Positions 8,739 through 17,835 of a stretch of DNA of 64,000 nucleotides are shown piece after piece. The DNA comes from Azospirillum sp. TSH100. Lineage in GTDB: Bacteria > Pseudomonadota > Alphaproteobacteria > Azospirillales > Azospirillaceae. The DNA lies in the NCBI RefSeq assembly GCF_004923295.1, contig NZ_CP039637.1, positions 744,001-808,000 on the forward strand, written 5' to 3'. The notes below the pieces were generated by a model. That model did not search any database, was not told the origin of the DNA, and was given only the letters and a program-made list of their open reading frames with translations. Made by a program: the position numbers and the translations under genes. Positions within the stretch are counted from its first letter, which is position 1. Each line of letters opens with the position of its first letter.

Positions 8739-10430
8739 ATGAGCCAGTTGGAATTGCTTCGCACCGCGACGGAGACCGCAGCCATGACCACGCCTCTTCT
8801 CGATGTGCGCGGCCTCAGCATCGCGCTACCGCCGGGCGCCGACCGCCCGCTGGCGGTGGACAACCTGACCTTCACCCTGAATCCCAACGAGATCCTCTGC
8901 GTGGTCGGCGAGTCCGGTTCCGGCAAGTCGATGACCGCGCACGCCATGATGGGCCTGCTGCCCGCCCCCCATGTCCGCGTTGCCGGCGGCAGCCTGCTGT
9001 TCAAGGGCAAGGACGTGCTGTCCATGCCGGAGGCCGAGCAGCGCTCCCTGCGCGGCGGTCGCATCGCCATGGTGTTCCAGGAGCCGATGACGGCGCTGAA
9101 CCCGCTGATGCGGGTCGGCCGCCAGATCGGCGAGAGCTTGCGCGAGCACACCGGCCTGCCCGCCCCCGCCCGCCGTGCCCGCGTGGTGGAACTGCTGGGC
9201 CAGGTCGGGCTGCCCAACCCGGCCGAGCTGGCCGATGCCTATCCCTTCCGCCTGTCGGGCGGCCAGCGCCAGCGCGTGATGATCGCCATGGCGCTGGCCT
9301 GCCAGCCCGACATCCTGATCGCCGACGAGCCGACCACCGCGCTGGACGTCACCACCCAGAAGCAGATCCTCGACCTGATCCGCTCGATCCAGGCCGAGCG
9401 CCACATGGGCATGATGTTCATCACCCATGATTTCGGCGTGGTGGCGGAGATCGCGCACCGGGTGGCGGTGATGCGCCACGGCAAGCTGGTGGAATATGGC
9501 ACGGCGTCCGACGTGCTGAACCGGCCGCAGCATCCCTATACCCGGCAGCTGATCGCCTCGGTCCCACACTACATCGAGCACCGCGACGATCATGCCAAGG
9601 CCGGCGCGCCGCTGCTGGTCGCCGACAAGGTGCGCAAGGTCTTCCATGTCGGCGGCGGGCTGTTCAAGAAGTCCAAGCAGGTCGTGGCCGGCGATGACCT
9701 GTCGCTGACCATCCATCCTGGCGAGACGGTCGGGCTGGTCGGGGAGTCCGGGTCGGGCAAATCGACGCTCGGCCGTTCCATCGTCGGGCTGATCAAGCCG
9801 GATTCGGGCCGCATCCTGTTCGAGGGCACCGACCTGCTGGCGCTCGACCGCAAGGGCTTCCGGCCCTACCGCCGGGCGGTGCAGATGGTGTTCCAGGACC
9901 CCTACGCCTCGCTGAACCCGCGCCACCGCGTCGGCGACATCGTGGCGCAAGGGCCGGTCGCCTTCGGCGAGGACCGGGCCAAGGCGCTGGCCCGCGCGCG
10001 CGAGCTGTTGGCGATGGTGGGTCTGGACGGGTCGGCCGCCGACCGCTTCCCGCACGAGTTCTCCGGCGGCCAGCGCCAGCGCATCGGCATCGCCCGCGCG
10101 CTCGCCATGGAGCCGAAGCTGCTGGTGGCGGACGAGCCGGTGTCGGCGCTCGACGTGTCGGTGCAGGGACAGGTGCTGGAGCTGTTGGACGACATCCGCC
10201 GACGGTTGAACCTCGCCATGCTGTTCATCACGCACGATCTGCGGGTGGCTGCCCAGGTCTGCGACACCATCGCGGTGATGCGCCGCGGCAAAATCGTCGA
10301 GATGGGCACCGCGCGCGAGGTGTTCACCCACCCGCGCGACGCCTACACCTGCAGCCTGCTCGACGCCATTCCGGGGAAGTCCTGGCACATCCCGGACGAC
10401 CTGCAAAAAGTTCCGGCAGGAGCGCACTGA
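8739..10430 (+). CDS. Fused double ABC ATPase (DppD-DppF/GsiA type)
   Basis: 563 residues carrying two complete nucleotide-binding domains. Domain 1 (about 15-270) has Walker A VGESGSGKS, signature LSGGQRQRV and Walker B ILIADEPTTALD. Domain 2 (about 290-550) has VGESGSGKS, FSGGQRQRI and LLVADEPVSALD. Each domain ends in the oligopeptide-type C-terminal segment (RPQHPYTRQL in the first). It powers the two permeases. The fused form resembles glutathione importer GsiA but does not prove that ligand. A second start at 8784 (MTTPLLDVRG) is equally plausible and gives 548 residues. Confidence 0.93.
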   Translation: MSQLELLRTATETAAMTTPLLDVRGLSIALPPGADRPLAVDNLTFTLNPNEILCVVGESGSGKSMTAHAMMGLLPAPHVRVAGGSLLFKGKDVLSMPEAEQRSLRGGRIAMVFQEPMTALNPLMRVGRQIGESLREHTGLPAPARRARVVELLGQVGLPNPAELADAYPFRLSGGQRQRVMIAMALACQPDILIADEPTTALDVTTQKQILDLIRSIQAERHMGMMFITHDFGVVAEIAHRVAVMRHGKLVEYGTASDVLNRPQHPYTRQLIASVPHYIEHRDDHAKAGAPLLVADKVRKVFHVGGGLFKKSKQVVAGDDLSLTIHPGETVGLVGESGSGKSTLGRSIVGLIKPDSGRILFEGTDLLALDRKGFRPYRRAVQMVFQDPYASLNPRHRVGDIVAQGPVAFGEDRAKALARARELLAMVGLDGSAADRFPHEFSGGQRQRIGIARALAMEPKLLVADEPVSALDVSVQGQVLELLDDIRRRLNLAMLFITHDLRVAAQVCDTIAVMRRGKIVEMGTAREVFTHPRDAYTCSLLDAIPGKSWHIPDDLQKVPAGAH

Positions 10431-11411
10431 ATGAAGGTCGCCATCATCGGGGCCGGCGCGGTCGGCGGCCTGCTGGCCGCACGGCTCAGCGCCACCGAGG
10501 CGGAGGTGACGCTGGTCGCCCGGCCGAACGCGGCATCCGCCATCCGCCGCAACGGCCTGACCATGGTGACGCCGCTGAACCGCGTCGCCCGGCTCACCCC
10601 GCGCGTCACCGACGACAGCCTGTCGCTCGGGCCGCAGGATCTGGTGTTCCTCTGCGTTAAGGCCCATGCGCTGCGCGGTACCATCGACACGCTGACGCCG
10701 CTGCTGGGGCCGGATACCACCATCGTGCCGATGGTCAACGGCATTCCCTGGTGGTATCCGCACCGCCAGCCGGAGCCGTTGGCCGACCGGCCGCTCGCCA
10801 GCGTCGATCCCGACGGGCTGCTGTGGCGCTCCATCGACCCCGACCGGGTGGTGGGGGCGACCAGCTTCGTCGCGGTGGAGGGTGACGGCCCCTGCCGCAT
10901 CCGCCATGTCAGCGATCAGCGCTTCGTCTTCGGCGATGCCGGCGACCGGGATAACTCAGCGGTGGACCGCGTCGTCACGCTGTTTGGGCAGGCGGGCTTC
11001 CAGCCGGCGAAGACCACGGACATCCGGCAGGCGATCTGGGTGAAGCTGTGGGGCAACCTCGCCTTCAATCCGCTCAGCGTGCTGACCGGATCGACGCTCG
11101 GCCGGCTGTGCAACGACCCCGGCACGCGGGAAGCCGGCCGCGCCATGATGCTGGAGGCGAAGGCGGTGGCGGAAAGGCTGGGGGTGGTCTTCACCACCAG
11201 CGTCGACGAGCGCATCGCCATGGCCGCTGGTGTGGGCGACTTCAAGACCTCGATGCTCCAGGACTATGAGGCCGGTCGCCGGCTGGAACTGGACGCCATC
11301 CTGGGCTCGGTGATCGAGCTGGCGGACCGTACCGGCGTCGACGTGCCGATGCTGCGGGCGGTGCTGGCGATGGTCGATCTGCGGGCACGGGAAAGGCGCG
11401 AAGCGGCCTGA
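10431..11411 (+). CDS. 2-dehydropantoate 2-reductase family oxidoreductase (PanE/ApbA-like)
   Basis: 326 residues, starting immediately after the ATPase stop. The N-terminal Rossmann domain opens with AIIGAGAVGGLLAARL (NADPH-binding GxGxxG), and the C-terminal helical domain contains KLWGNLAFNPLSVLTGSTLGRL-type residues with the catalytic-lysine region. PanE reduces ketopantoate to pantoate, but the family also contains many dehydrogenases of other 2-hydroxy acids. Placement inside an import/catabolic operon argues for a pathway-specific hydroxy-acid/keto-acid step rather than housekeeping pantothenate synthesis. Confidence 0.85.
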   Translation: MKVAIIGAGAVGGLLAARLSATEAEVTLVARPNAASAIRRNGLTMVTPLNRVARLTPRVTDDSLSLGPQDLVFLCVKAHALRGTIDTLTPLLGPDTTIVPMVNGIPWWYPHRQPEPLADRPLASVDPDGLLWRSIDPDRVVGATSFVAVEGDGPCRIRHVSDQRFVFGDAGDRDNSAVDRVVTLFGQAGFQPAKTTDIRQAIWVKLWGNLAFNPLSVLTGSTLGRLCNDPGTREAGRAMMLEAKAVAERLGVVFTTSVDERIAMAAGVGDFKTSMLQDYEAGRRLELDAILGSVIELADRTGVDVPMLRAVLAMVDLRARERREAA

Positions 11412-11456
11412 CCGCTCCGCCGCTGCCTTCAACGAAAAATTCTGCGTGGAGTCTCC

Positions 11457-12698
11457 ATGTCCCTCCCCTCCAATCTGCCCATCGACGGCCAGCGCCTGTG
11501 GGACAGCCTTGCCGCCATGGCGAAGATCGGCGCAACCGCGAAGGGCGGCAGTTGCCGCCTTGCCCTGTCGGACGAGGACAAGGCCGGCCGCGACCTGTTC
11601 GTCTCCTGGTGCGAGGCTGCCGGCTGCACGGTGACCGTCGACCGCATCGGCAACATCTTCGCCCGCCGCAAGGGCCGCGACGACAGCCTGCCCCCGGTGG
11701 TGATGGGCAGCCATCTCGACACCCAGCCGACCGGCGGACGCTTCGACGGCGTGTTCGGCGTGCTGGCGGCACTGGAAGTTGTCCGCTCGCTGAACGACCG
11801 CGGGGTGGAAACCCTGCACCCGGTGGAAGTCGCGGTGTGGACCAACGAGGAGGGCTCGCGCTTCTCGCCGCCGATGATGGGGTCGGGCGTCGTCACCGGC
11901 GTCTTCACGCTGGACGAGATCCTGGACAAGGTGGCGCAGGACGGCGCGCGGCTGGGCGACGAACTGGTCCGCACCGGCTATGCCGGCGAGGCGCCGGTCG
12001 ACCATCCGATGCACGCCTACCTTGAGGCTCACATCGAACAGGGGCCGGTGCTGGAGGTCGAGGGCAAGGAGATCGGCGTCGTCACCGGGGCGCAGGGCCA
12101 GCGCTGGTACGAGGTGACGGTGACGGGCGTCGAGGCCCATGCCGGACCGACGCCGATGCGCCTGCGCCGCGACGCGCTGGTCGCCGCCTCGGCGATGGTG
12201 CAGGCGGTGCAGCGGGTCGGGCTGGAGACCGCGGGCGATCCTTGCGCCACCGTCGGCATCCTCGACGTCCACCCGCATTCGCGCAACGTCATCCCCGGCC
12301 GCGTCTTCTTCACCGTCGATCTGCGCCACCCGGACGCCGACACGCTGGCCGACATGGACCGCCGCTTCCGCGCCGCCATCGCGGAGATTGCAGGCCAGCA
12401 GGGCGTGGGCGCCGAGATCGCCGACTTCTGGCATTTCCCGCCGACGCCCTTCGCCAAGCCGCTGGTCGACCGGGTGCGCGAGGCGGCGGGCGGCTTCGAC
12501 TTCAGCCATCGCGACATCGTGTCGGGCGCCGGCCATGACGCGGTCTATGTGGCGGGCAAGGTGCCGACGGCGATGATCTTCATCCCCTGCGAGGACGGCA
12601 TCAGCCACAACGAGGTCGAGAACATCGCCCCCGCCGACGGTGCCCGCGGCGCCGCCGTGCTGTTCGAAACGCTGGTCGCCACGGCTGGAAAGCCCTGA
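11457..12698 (+). CDS. M20-family Zn-dependent hydrolase, N-carbamoyl-L-amino-acid hydrolase/allantoate amidohydrolase type
   Basis: 413 residues, the usual size. Metal-binding motifs of the HyuC/AllC/beta-ureidopropionase branch are present: GSHLDTQPTGGRFDGVFGVL, the glutamates in TNEEGSRF, HIEQGPVLE, and the dimerisation-domain motif HAGPTPM. Members hydrolyse N-carbamoyl amino acids, N-carbamoyl-beta-alanine or allantoate to free amines plus CO2 and ammonia. It is the second M20 enzyme of this operon and differs from the first in subfamily, so two successive amide cleavages are likely. Confidence 0.9.
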   Translation: MSLPSNLPIDGQRLWDSLAAMAKIGATAKGGSCRLALSDEDKAGRDLFVSWCEAAGCTVTVDRIGNIFARRKGRDDSLPPVVMGSHLDTQPTGGRFDGVFGVLAALEVVRSLNDRGVETLHPVEVAVWTNEEGSRFSPPMMGSGVVTGVFTLDEILDKVAQDGARLGDELVRTGYAGEAPVDHPMHAYLEAHIEQGPVLEVEGKEIGVVTGAQGQRWYEVTVTGVEAHAGPTPMRLRRDALVAASAMVQAVQRVGLETAGDPCATVGILDVHPHSRNVIPGRVFFTVDLRHPDADTLADMDRRFRAAIAEIAGQQGVGAEIADFWHFPPTPFAKPLVDRVREAAGGFDFSHRDIVSGAGHDAVYVAGKVPTAMIFIPCEDGISHNEVENIAPADGARGAAVLFETLVATAGKP

Positions 12699-12726
12699 GC
12701 CTGTCCGCTCTCCGGAGAGTTTCCCC

Positions 12727-13779
12727 ATGAAGTTCGTCCATCACCCCGACGCCGCCCTGCACCGCCCCGCCACCTACTTCAACAAGGGCCTGCTGCGCGC
12801 CCTGCCGGAGAAGCCGGAGCGGGTCGGCGCGCTGGCCTCGCTGATCGAGAAGCGCGGCGAGACGTTGATCCTGCCCGACGATTACGGTTCCGCTCCCCGC
12901 GCCGCCGTGCACACGCCGGCCTATCTCGCCTTCCTGGAGACGGCGCACGCGCGCTGGGTGGCGGCGGGCGACATGGGCGACGTGGTGCTGCCCAACGTCC
13001 ACCGGATGCAGGCGGCTCCCAACTATCCCACCGGCATCGTCGGGCAGGCGGGCTGGCACATGTTCGACACCGCCTGCCCGATCGGCGAGGGGACCTGGGC
13101 CGCCACATGCGCCGCTTCCAACGCCGCCATCCATGCGGCAAAGCTGGTCGCCACCGGGGCGGACAGCGCGGCCTATGCGCTGTGCCGGCCGCCGGGGCAC
13201 CATGCCACCCGCGATATGGCCGGCGGTTTCTGCTACCTCAACCATGTCGCCATCGCGGCGGAGTCGGTGCTGCCGCTGCTGCGCGCCCAGGGACGGCCGG
13301 CGCGGGTGGCGATCATCGACGTCGACGTCCATCATGGCAACGGCACCCAGGACATCTTCTACGAGCGCGACGACGTGTTCTTCGTCTCGGTCCACGGCGA
13401 CCCGGCGGAGTTCTATCCGCACATGGCCGGCTACGCGCAGGAACGCGGCATCGGGCGCGGTGAGGGCTACAACCACAATCTCCCCCTGCCCATCGGCAGC
13501 GACGAGGCGACGGTGTTGGCGACCATCGGCAAGGGCCTGGACGCGATCCAGCGCTTTGCGCCCGAGATGCTGTTCATCTCGCTGGGCTTCGACACCTTCA
13601 TCAACGACCCGCTGGCCGCCTTCGGCGTCACCACCCCGGGTTTCGCCCGCATGGGCGCGCTGCTCGCCGCCACTGGCCTGCCGACGGTTCTGGTTCAGGA
13701 GGGCGGTTACGCCATCGATGATTTGTCGGCCAATCTGTCGAGCTTCCTGGACGGGTTTGAAGGCAAGACGGCAGCATGA
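12727..13779 (+). CDS. HDAC-family deacetylase (acetylpolyamine amidohydrolase-like)
   Basis: 350 residues from the ATG at 12727. The arginase/deacetylase fold is recognised by CRPPGHHATRDMAGGFCYLN, the zinc ligands in IDVDVHHGNGTQDIF and GFDTFINDP, and a glycine-rich end VLVQEGGYAIDD. Bacterial relatives deacetylate acetylpolyamines or other N-acetyl amines. In this operon it is the third enzyme able to split an amide bond. It overlaps the following exporter gene by 4 nt. Confidence 0.9.
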   Translation: MKFVHHPDAALHRPATYFNKGLLRALPEKPERVGALASLIEKRGETLILPDDYGSAPRAAVHTPAYLAFLETAHARWVAAGDMGDVVLPNVHRMQAAPNYPTGIVGQAGWHMFDTACPIGEGTWAATCAASNAAIHAAKLVATGADSAAYALCRPPGHHATRDMAGGFCYLNHVAIAAESVLPLLRAQGRPARVAIIDVDVHHGNGTQDIFYERDDVFFVSVHGDPAEFYPHMAGYAQERGIGRGEGYNHNLPLPIGSDEATVLATIGKGLDAIQRFAPEMLFISLGFDTFINDPLAAFGVTTPGFARMGALLAATGLPTVLVQEGGYAIDDLSANLSSFLDGFEGKTAA

Positions 13780-14684
13780 CCGCCGTCGCCGCCAGCGGCA
13801 CCGGCCGCGATCCCTTCAAATACCTGCTGATCGCCGTCATCAGCCTGTTCTGGGGCCTGAACTGGCCGGCGGTGAAGACGATCCTGACACAGGTGCCGAT
13901 CTTCAGCCTGCGCGCCATCGGCTTCACCGCTGGGGCGGTGCTGCTGCTGGGAGCGGCGCGGCTGGCCGGGCACCGGCTGCGGGTGGAGCGGGGGGAGTGG
14001 CCGGCGCTGGCGGCGGCGGGGCTGTGCAACGTGCTGGTCTTCAATCTCTGCACGGCGCTGGGCCAGAGCCTGATGGCGACCTCGCAGGCGGCCATCGTCG
14101 CCTTCACCATGCCGGTGTGGGCGACGCTGCTGGCGATCCCGCTGCTGGGCGAACGGCCGGGGCCGCGCCAGATCGTCGGGCTGGCCTGCGGGCTGTCCGG
14201 GCTGCTGGTCCTGCTGGGGCCGGAGGCGCTGTCGGCGCCCCCCTCCGCCCTGGCCGGGCCGGCGGTGATGCTGGTGGCGGCGGTGGCCTGGGCGCTCGGC
14301 ACCATCGTGATGAAGCGCCGGGTGTGGCGCACCCACCCGATGGTCATCACCGGCTGGCAATATGTGCTCTGCGCCCTGCCGATGATCGGGCTGGCGGCGA
14401 CCGAAGCCCGGCCGGCCCTGGCCGAGCTTCACCCGGCAGTCTGGGCCGGCTTCGCCTGGCATATCGTCTGTTCGATCTGCGTGGCGCAGGCGCTGTGGTA
14501 CGTCACCGTCCGCCGCCTGACGGTCGGAGAGGCGGCGGTCAGCACCCTGTTGATTCCCGTGGTCGGGGTGGGCGGTGCCGTGCTGCTGCTGGGCGATCCG
14601 GTGACGCCGCGGCTGGCGGCGGCGCTGGTGCTGATCCTCGCCGCCGTCGCCTGCGTGCTGGGACCGAAGCCGGCCCGTCGCTGA
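13776..14684 (+). CDS. EamA/DMT-family transporter
   Basis: 302 residues with ten predicted helices in two EamA repeats, starting with YLLIAVISLFWGLNWPAVKTI and repeating after about residue 160. The ATG overlaps the deacetylase stop. DMT proteins usually export amino acids or small metabolites; here it could relieve build-up of an intermediate. Last gene of the rightward operon; it is convergent with the malonate operon, with 8 nt between stops. Confidence 0.9.
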   Translation: MTAVAASGTGRDPFKYLLIAVISLFWGLNWPAVKTILTQVPIFSLRAIGFTAGAVLLLGAARLAGHRLRVERGEWPALAAAGLCNVLVFNLCTALGQSLMATSQAAIVAFTMPVWATLLAIPLLGERPGPRQIVGLACGLSGLLVLLGPEALSAPPSALAGPAVMLVAAVAWALGTIVMKRRVWRTHPMVITGWQYVLCALPMIGLAATEARPALAELHPAVWAGFAWHIVCSICVAQALWYVTVRRLTVGEAAVSTLLIPVVGVGGAVLLLGDPVTPRLAAALVLILAAVACVLGPKPARR

Positions 14685-14692
14685 ACTTGCGG

Positions 14693-15610
14693 TCAGCCGA
14701 GCTGCCGCTCCACCCAGGCGGCGGCGCCGGACAGGCTGCGGAAATCGGCCACGGAGCGGACGGGCAGGTCGGGATGCCGCTCGGCGGCCATCCGCGCCAG
14801 CACGTTGCCGGGACCGGTCTCCAGCAGGACGGTGCAGCCCATCTCGATCAGCCCGTCCAGGCAGGCGGCCCAGGCGACCGTTTCCGCCATCTGGCGGGTC
14901 AGCGCCGCGACCGCCCGTTCGCGGGTGTAGACCGGGGTACCGTCGATACCGGCCAGAACCGGCAACGGTGGAGTCCGCAGGCCGCTCGCCGCCAGGATCG
15001 GGCCGAACTCCGCCACCGCGGGCGCCATGAGCAGGGTGTGCGAGGCGACGGTGACCGGCAGCGGCGTAACGGAGGCGCCCAGTGCCTGCGCTGCCCGCTC
15101 CACATCGTCCAGCACCGTCCGGTGCCCGCCGATGACGAAGCGGTCGGTACCGTTCTCGATGGCGATGTCGACACCCCAGTCGCGGCACACCGTCACCAGC
15201 CGCGCCCGGTCGAGCCCACGCACCGCCAGAAGCCCGCCGGGCTCGGTGTCGGCGCGGTCCATCGCCTCGGCCCGCCGAACCGCCAGGCGAACCAGCTCGT
15301 CGGCGTCGAGCGCCCCCGCGACATGATAGGCCGACAGCTCTCCCAGGCTGTAGCCGACGACCGCCCGCAGCGGCGGCAGATGCGGGCGCAGCGCCGCCCA
15401 GGTCGCCGCCTGGACCGCGCAGAGCAGGGGCTGGGCGACGGCATTGCGCTGCATCTCCGCCTCCGGCCCGGCCACCAGAGCGCCCGGATCCCGGCCCATG
15501 ACCGTGGCGGCTCGGTCCAGCACCGCCTGCGCCGCCGGCTCGCGCCGCAGCGGCTCCAGCATGCCCGGCCCCTGTCCGCCCTGGCCGGAACAGAGGATAC
15601 CCAGACTCAT
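14693..15610 (-). CDS. mdcH: Malonate decarboxylase subunit epsilon (malonyl-CoA:ACP transacylase-like)
   Basis: 305 residues from the ATG at 15610. The FabD-like acyltransferase fold shows nucleophile S88 in GYSLGELSAYH, the His in VASHTLLM (H191) and the start GILCSGQGGQ. MdcH loads malonyl from malonyl-CoA onto the decarboxylase carrier protein to prime the enzyme. The start overlaps the mdcB stop by 4 nt; last gene of the operon. Confidence 0.93.
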   Translation of the reverse strand: MSLGILCSGQGGQGPGMLEPLRREPAAQAVLDRAATVMGRDPGALVAGPEAEMQRNAVAQPLLCAVQAATWAALRPHLPPLRAVVGYSLGELSAYHVAGALDADELVRLAVRRAEAMDRADTEPGGLLAVRGLDRARLVTVCRDWGVDIAIENGTDRFVIGGHRTVLDDVERAAQALGASVTPLPVTVASHTLLMAPAVAEFGPILAASGLRTPPLPVLAGIDGTPVYTRERAVAALTRQMAETVAWAACLDGLIEMGCTVLLETGPGNVLARMAAERHPDLPVRSVADFRSLSGAAAWVERQLG

Positions 15611-16482
15611 GCCCAGCCCCTTCGCAGGGCGTGAACGAAATGCGCCGCCGCCAGCATGTCGGCGCTGCCGCCGGGCGACAGGCGGCGGGCGACGCAGGCG
15701 CGGTGCAGGGCCAGCGCCTCGGCCCGCCAATTACCGCGGAACACCCCGCCGCGGTCGAGGAAGCAGCGGGCGCCCTCCCGGACGAAGGCCAGCCCGGCGG
15801 GACCGCCGCGATGCAGCAGGTTGGTGTCTTCCAGTTCGGCCATCAGGGTGAACAGTGTCTGCATCAGCGCCCGTTCCGGATCGGCGCCAAGCGTCAGCGC
15901 GCGGTCCAGCGCCGGCAGCGCAAGCGTGAACAGGGTCGGAAAGCCGTCCGCCGCCTCCAACCGGGCACCGCGGGCGCCATAACGCTGGACTGCCCGCGCA
16001 CCGTGGCTGGCGGGGACCAGCGGTGCGGCGGCCAGGATGCCGGCTCCCCACCGGTCGGCGACCGTCTCGCCAAGCGCCGCTCCCCGCAGCGTCAGGCCCC
16101 GGCGCATCCGCCAACCCGCCGCGGCGGCGAGGAACCCGATGCCGAACACCGCGCCGCGGTGCGTGTTGACACCGCCGGTGGCCGCCAGCATCCGGCGCTC
16201 GGCGGCGATGCCGAGGTCGCGCAGGGTGGCGAAATCTTCCCCCGCAGCACCCGCGGCGGCGATGGTGCGGAAATAGCCGCGCAGGGCGAACAGGCTGCGC
16301 AGGAAGGTGCCCATGTCCATGTCGTCATGGCTGCCGCTGTCGAGCGGGCTGACCAGTCCCGGCTTCGGGTGGAGCGCCAGTTCGGCATAGAGCGCACGGA
16401 CCGCCGTCCGCCCGACCATCGCCGCGAGCGGTCCGGCAGCATCGGCGGGACTGGAGGAAAGCGCGGCATTGCTGCGGATCAT
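15607..16482 (-). CDS. mdcB: Triphosphoribosyl-dephospho-CoA synthase
   Basis: 291 residues of the CitG/MdcB family, with ALYAELALHPKPGLVSPLDSGSHDDMD and GVNTHRGAVFGIGFL and the C-terminal LEDTNLLHRGG motif. It makes 2'-(5''-triphosphoribosyl)-3'-dephospho-CoA from dephospho-CoA and ATP, the precursor of the prosthetic group of the malonate decarboxylase carrier protein. Both ends overlap neighbours by 4 nt (mdcG upstream, mdcH downstream). Confidence 0.94.
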   Translation of the reverse strand: MIRSNAALSSSPADAAGPLAAMVGRTAVRALYAELALHPKPGLVSPLDSGSHDDMDMGTFLRSLFALRGYFRTIAAAGAAGEDFATLRDLGIAAERRMLAATGGVNTHRGAVFGIGFLAAAAGWRMRRGLTLRGAALGETVADRWGAGILAAAPLVPASHGARAVQRYGARGARLEAADGFPTLFTLALPALDRALTLGADPERALMQTLFTLMAELEDTNLLHRGGPAGLAFVREGARCFLDRGGVFRGNWRAEALALHRACVARRLSPGGSADMLAAAHFVHALRRGWA

Positions 16483-17138
16483 GCGGCATCCTTCCGGTCG
16501 AACAGCGCAAGCACGGACGCGAGGTCACGCAAGCCCACCTCCACCGGTCCCTTGACCAGCAGGCGGGCGGGCCGGCCAACCAGTTCCCGCCACGCGACCG
16601 CCACCCCATCCGGCAGCAGGATTTCGCCGTCCAGGCGGGGGGGGCCGTCACCGGTTTCCGCCAGCAGATCCAGCAACCGGTCCAGCTGCCAACGGTCGCG
16701 TGGAGCGAACACCAGGTCGATGTCCGACTCCGGCCGGACATAGCGCAGGCCGGTGCGGTGCTGCCAAGCCAGCGAGCCATAAACCGCCGCCGCCACACCC
16801 AAGTCCAGCGCCCGCCGCACCAGTTCCACCAGCATCGGCTGCCATGCCGCCGGGGCTGAATTCAGCGCCTCGGCCAGCGGCAGCGGAGCCAAACGTTCGG
16901 CCACCGCGCCGACCGCCACATGCAGGCCGATGCGCCGCTTGTCTGGGGTGGCGAGGCCGAGCCGAAGCTCCCCCGCCTCGTCACCCGACCGGCCGCGCGC
17001 GATCACCAAAGGTCGGCCGGCGGCGCACCAGTCCGCAGCCTCGGCCTGCTCCGCCGCCGCCAGAGGGGAGCGGAGATGTTCCGCCCAGCCCTCCGCCAGC
17101 CGAACCCAGCCATGGCGCGCCCACGGGTCAGACGGCAT
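16479..17138 (-). CDS. mdcG: Malonate decarboxylase holo-ACP synthase (phosphoribosyl-dephospho-CoA transferase)
   Basis: 219 residues from the ATG at 17138, a start that overlaps the mdcE end by 11 nt. The nucleotidyltransferase motif is visible as G121-S122-LAW followed by S138-D-I-D141 (metal-binding aspartates). It transfers the prosthetic group made by MdcB to the serine of MdcC. An upstream in-frame start would add 27 residues of low-complexity sequence and is less likely. Confidence 0.92.
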   Translation of the reverse strand: MPSDPWARHGWVRLAEGWAEHLRSPLAAAEQAEAADWCAAGRPLVIARGRSGDEAGELRLGLATPDKRRIGLHVAVGAVAERLAPLPLAEALNSAPAAWQPMLVELVRRALDLGVAAAVYGSLAWQHRTGLRYVRPESDIDLVFAPRDRWQLDRLLDLLAETGDGPPRLDGEILLPDGVAVAWRELVGRPARLLVKGPVEVGLRDLASVLALFDRKDAA

Positions 17139-17832
17139 CGTGCCGCACCCGGTCGGCCACCTTGCGGGCAAGCTGCCGACCGCCGCGCTCCTCGCCCAAC
17201 GACCGGCGCGGATCGCCATCCACAGGTGCCGCCAGCGCCTCGGCGAGGCAGGCGGCGAGGTCGCCGTCCCACAGGCCGGTGATGGCGCCCATCCGGCGGT
17301 AATTCTCCACGCCGGGGGCGAACACAGGAGACGACGCGCTCAGCTCGGTCAGCCGTTCCAGCGGGATCTTGGTGACACGGGACATCGCCGGCAGGTTCAT
17401 CACCCGGATCTCGGCATCCGGCAGGGCATAGCAACGGTCGGCCAGCAGACTGGTGGCGAGGAAACCGCCGCTGACCGCCTGCCCATAGACCAGCCCCAGC
17501 ACCCGATGCCCGTTGCGGCGGGCGAGGTCGATGCATTTGGCGAGATGTGCCATGTAGCCGTTGATGCCCAGCAGCTCGTCGCGATGGCTCAGCCGCTGGC
17601 CCTGGGTGTCGACCAGCAGCAGGATCGGCCGGCCGGGATGGCGGCGCACCACCTCCAGCACCGTGCCGGCCATGCGGAAGGCCAGCTCGATGCCGATCGG
17701 CGTGTTGTCGATGGTGCCGATCACCGCCACCTCGCCGCCGAAGACCCGGCCGATGCCGTCGAAATAAACCCCGTCGAAAGCGATGTCGTGCCCGTCCGGG
17801 AACAGCCGGTCCAGAAGAGTGCTCAAATCCAT
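17128..17832 (-). CDS. mdcE: Malonate decarboxylase gamma subunit
   Basis: 234 residues with a crotonase/carboxyltransferase fold: LLLVDTQGQRLSHRDE, GLVYGQAVSGGFLATSLLADRCYALPDAEI and RVTKIPLERL are characteristic. With MdcD it decarboxylates malonyl-S-ACP to acetyl-S-ACP. It starts 3 nt after the mdcD stop. Confidence 0.94.
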   Translation of the reverse strand: MDLSTLLDRLFPDGHDIAFDGVYFDGIGRVFGGEVAVIGTIDNTPIGIELAFRMAGTVLEVVRRHPGRPILLLVDTQGQRLSHRDELLGINGYMAHLAKCIDLARRNGHRVLGLVYGQAVSGGFLATSLLADRCYALPDAEIRVMNLPAMSRVTKIPLERLTELSASSPVFAPGVENYRRMGAITGLWDGDLAACLAEALAAPVDGDPRRSLGEERGGRQLARKVADRVRHDAV

Positions 17833-17835
17833 GGT

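Noticed and set aside
8826..10907. Long minus-strand open frame opposite the fused ABC ATPase
   Set aside because: No motifs; it is antisense to two well-supported genes and reads as low-complexity His/Arg/Gly-rich sequence.
13133..15634. Long plus-strand open frame spanning the deacetylase and EamA genes
   Set aside because: It overlaps genes with intact catalytic motifs in another frame and shows no family features.
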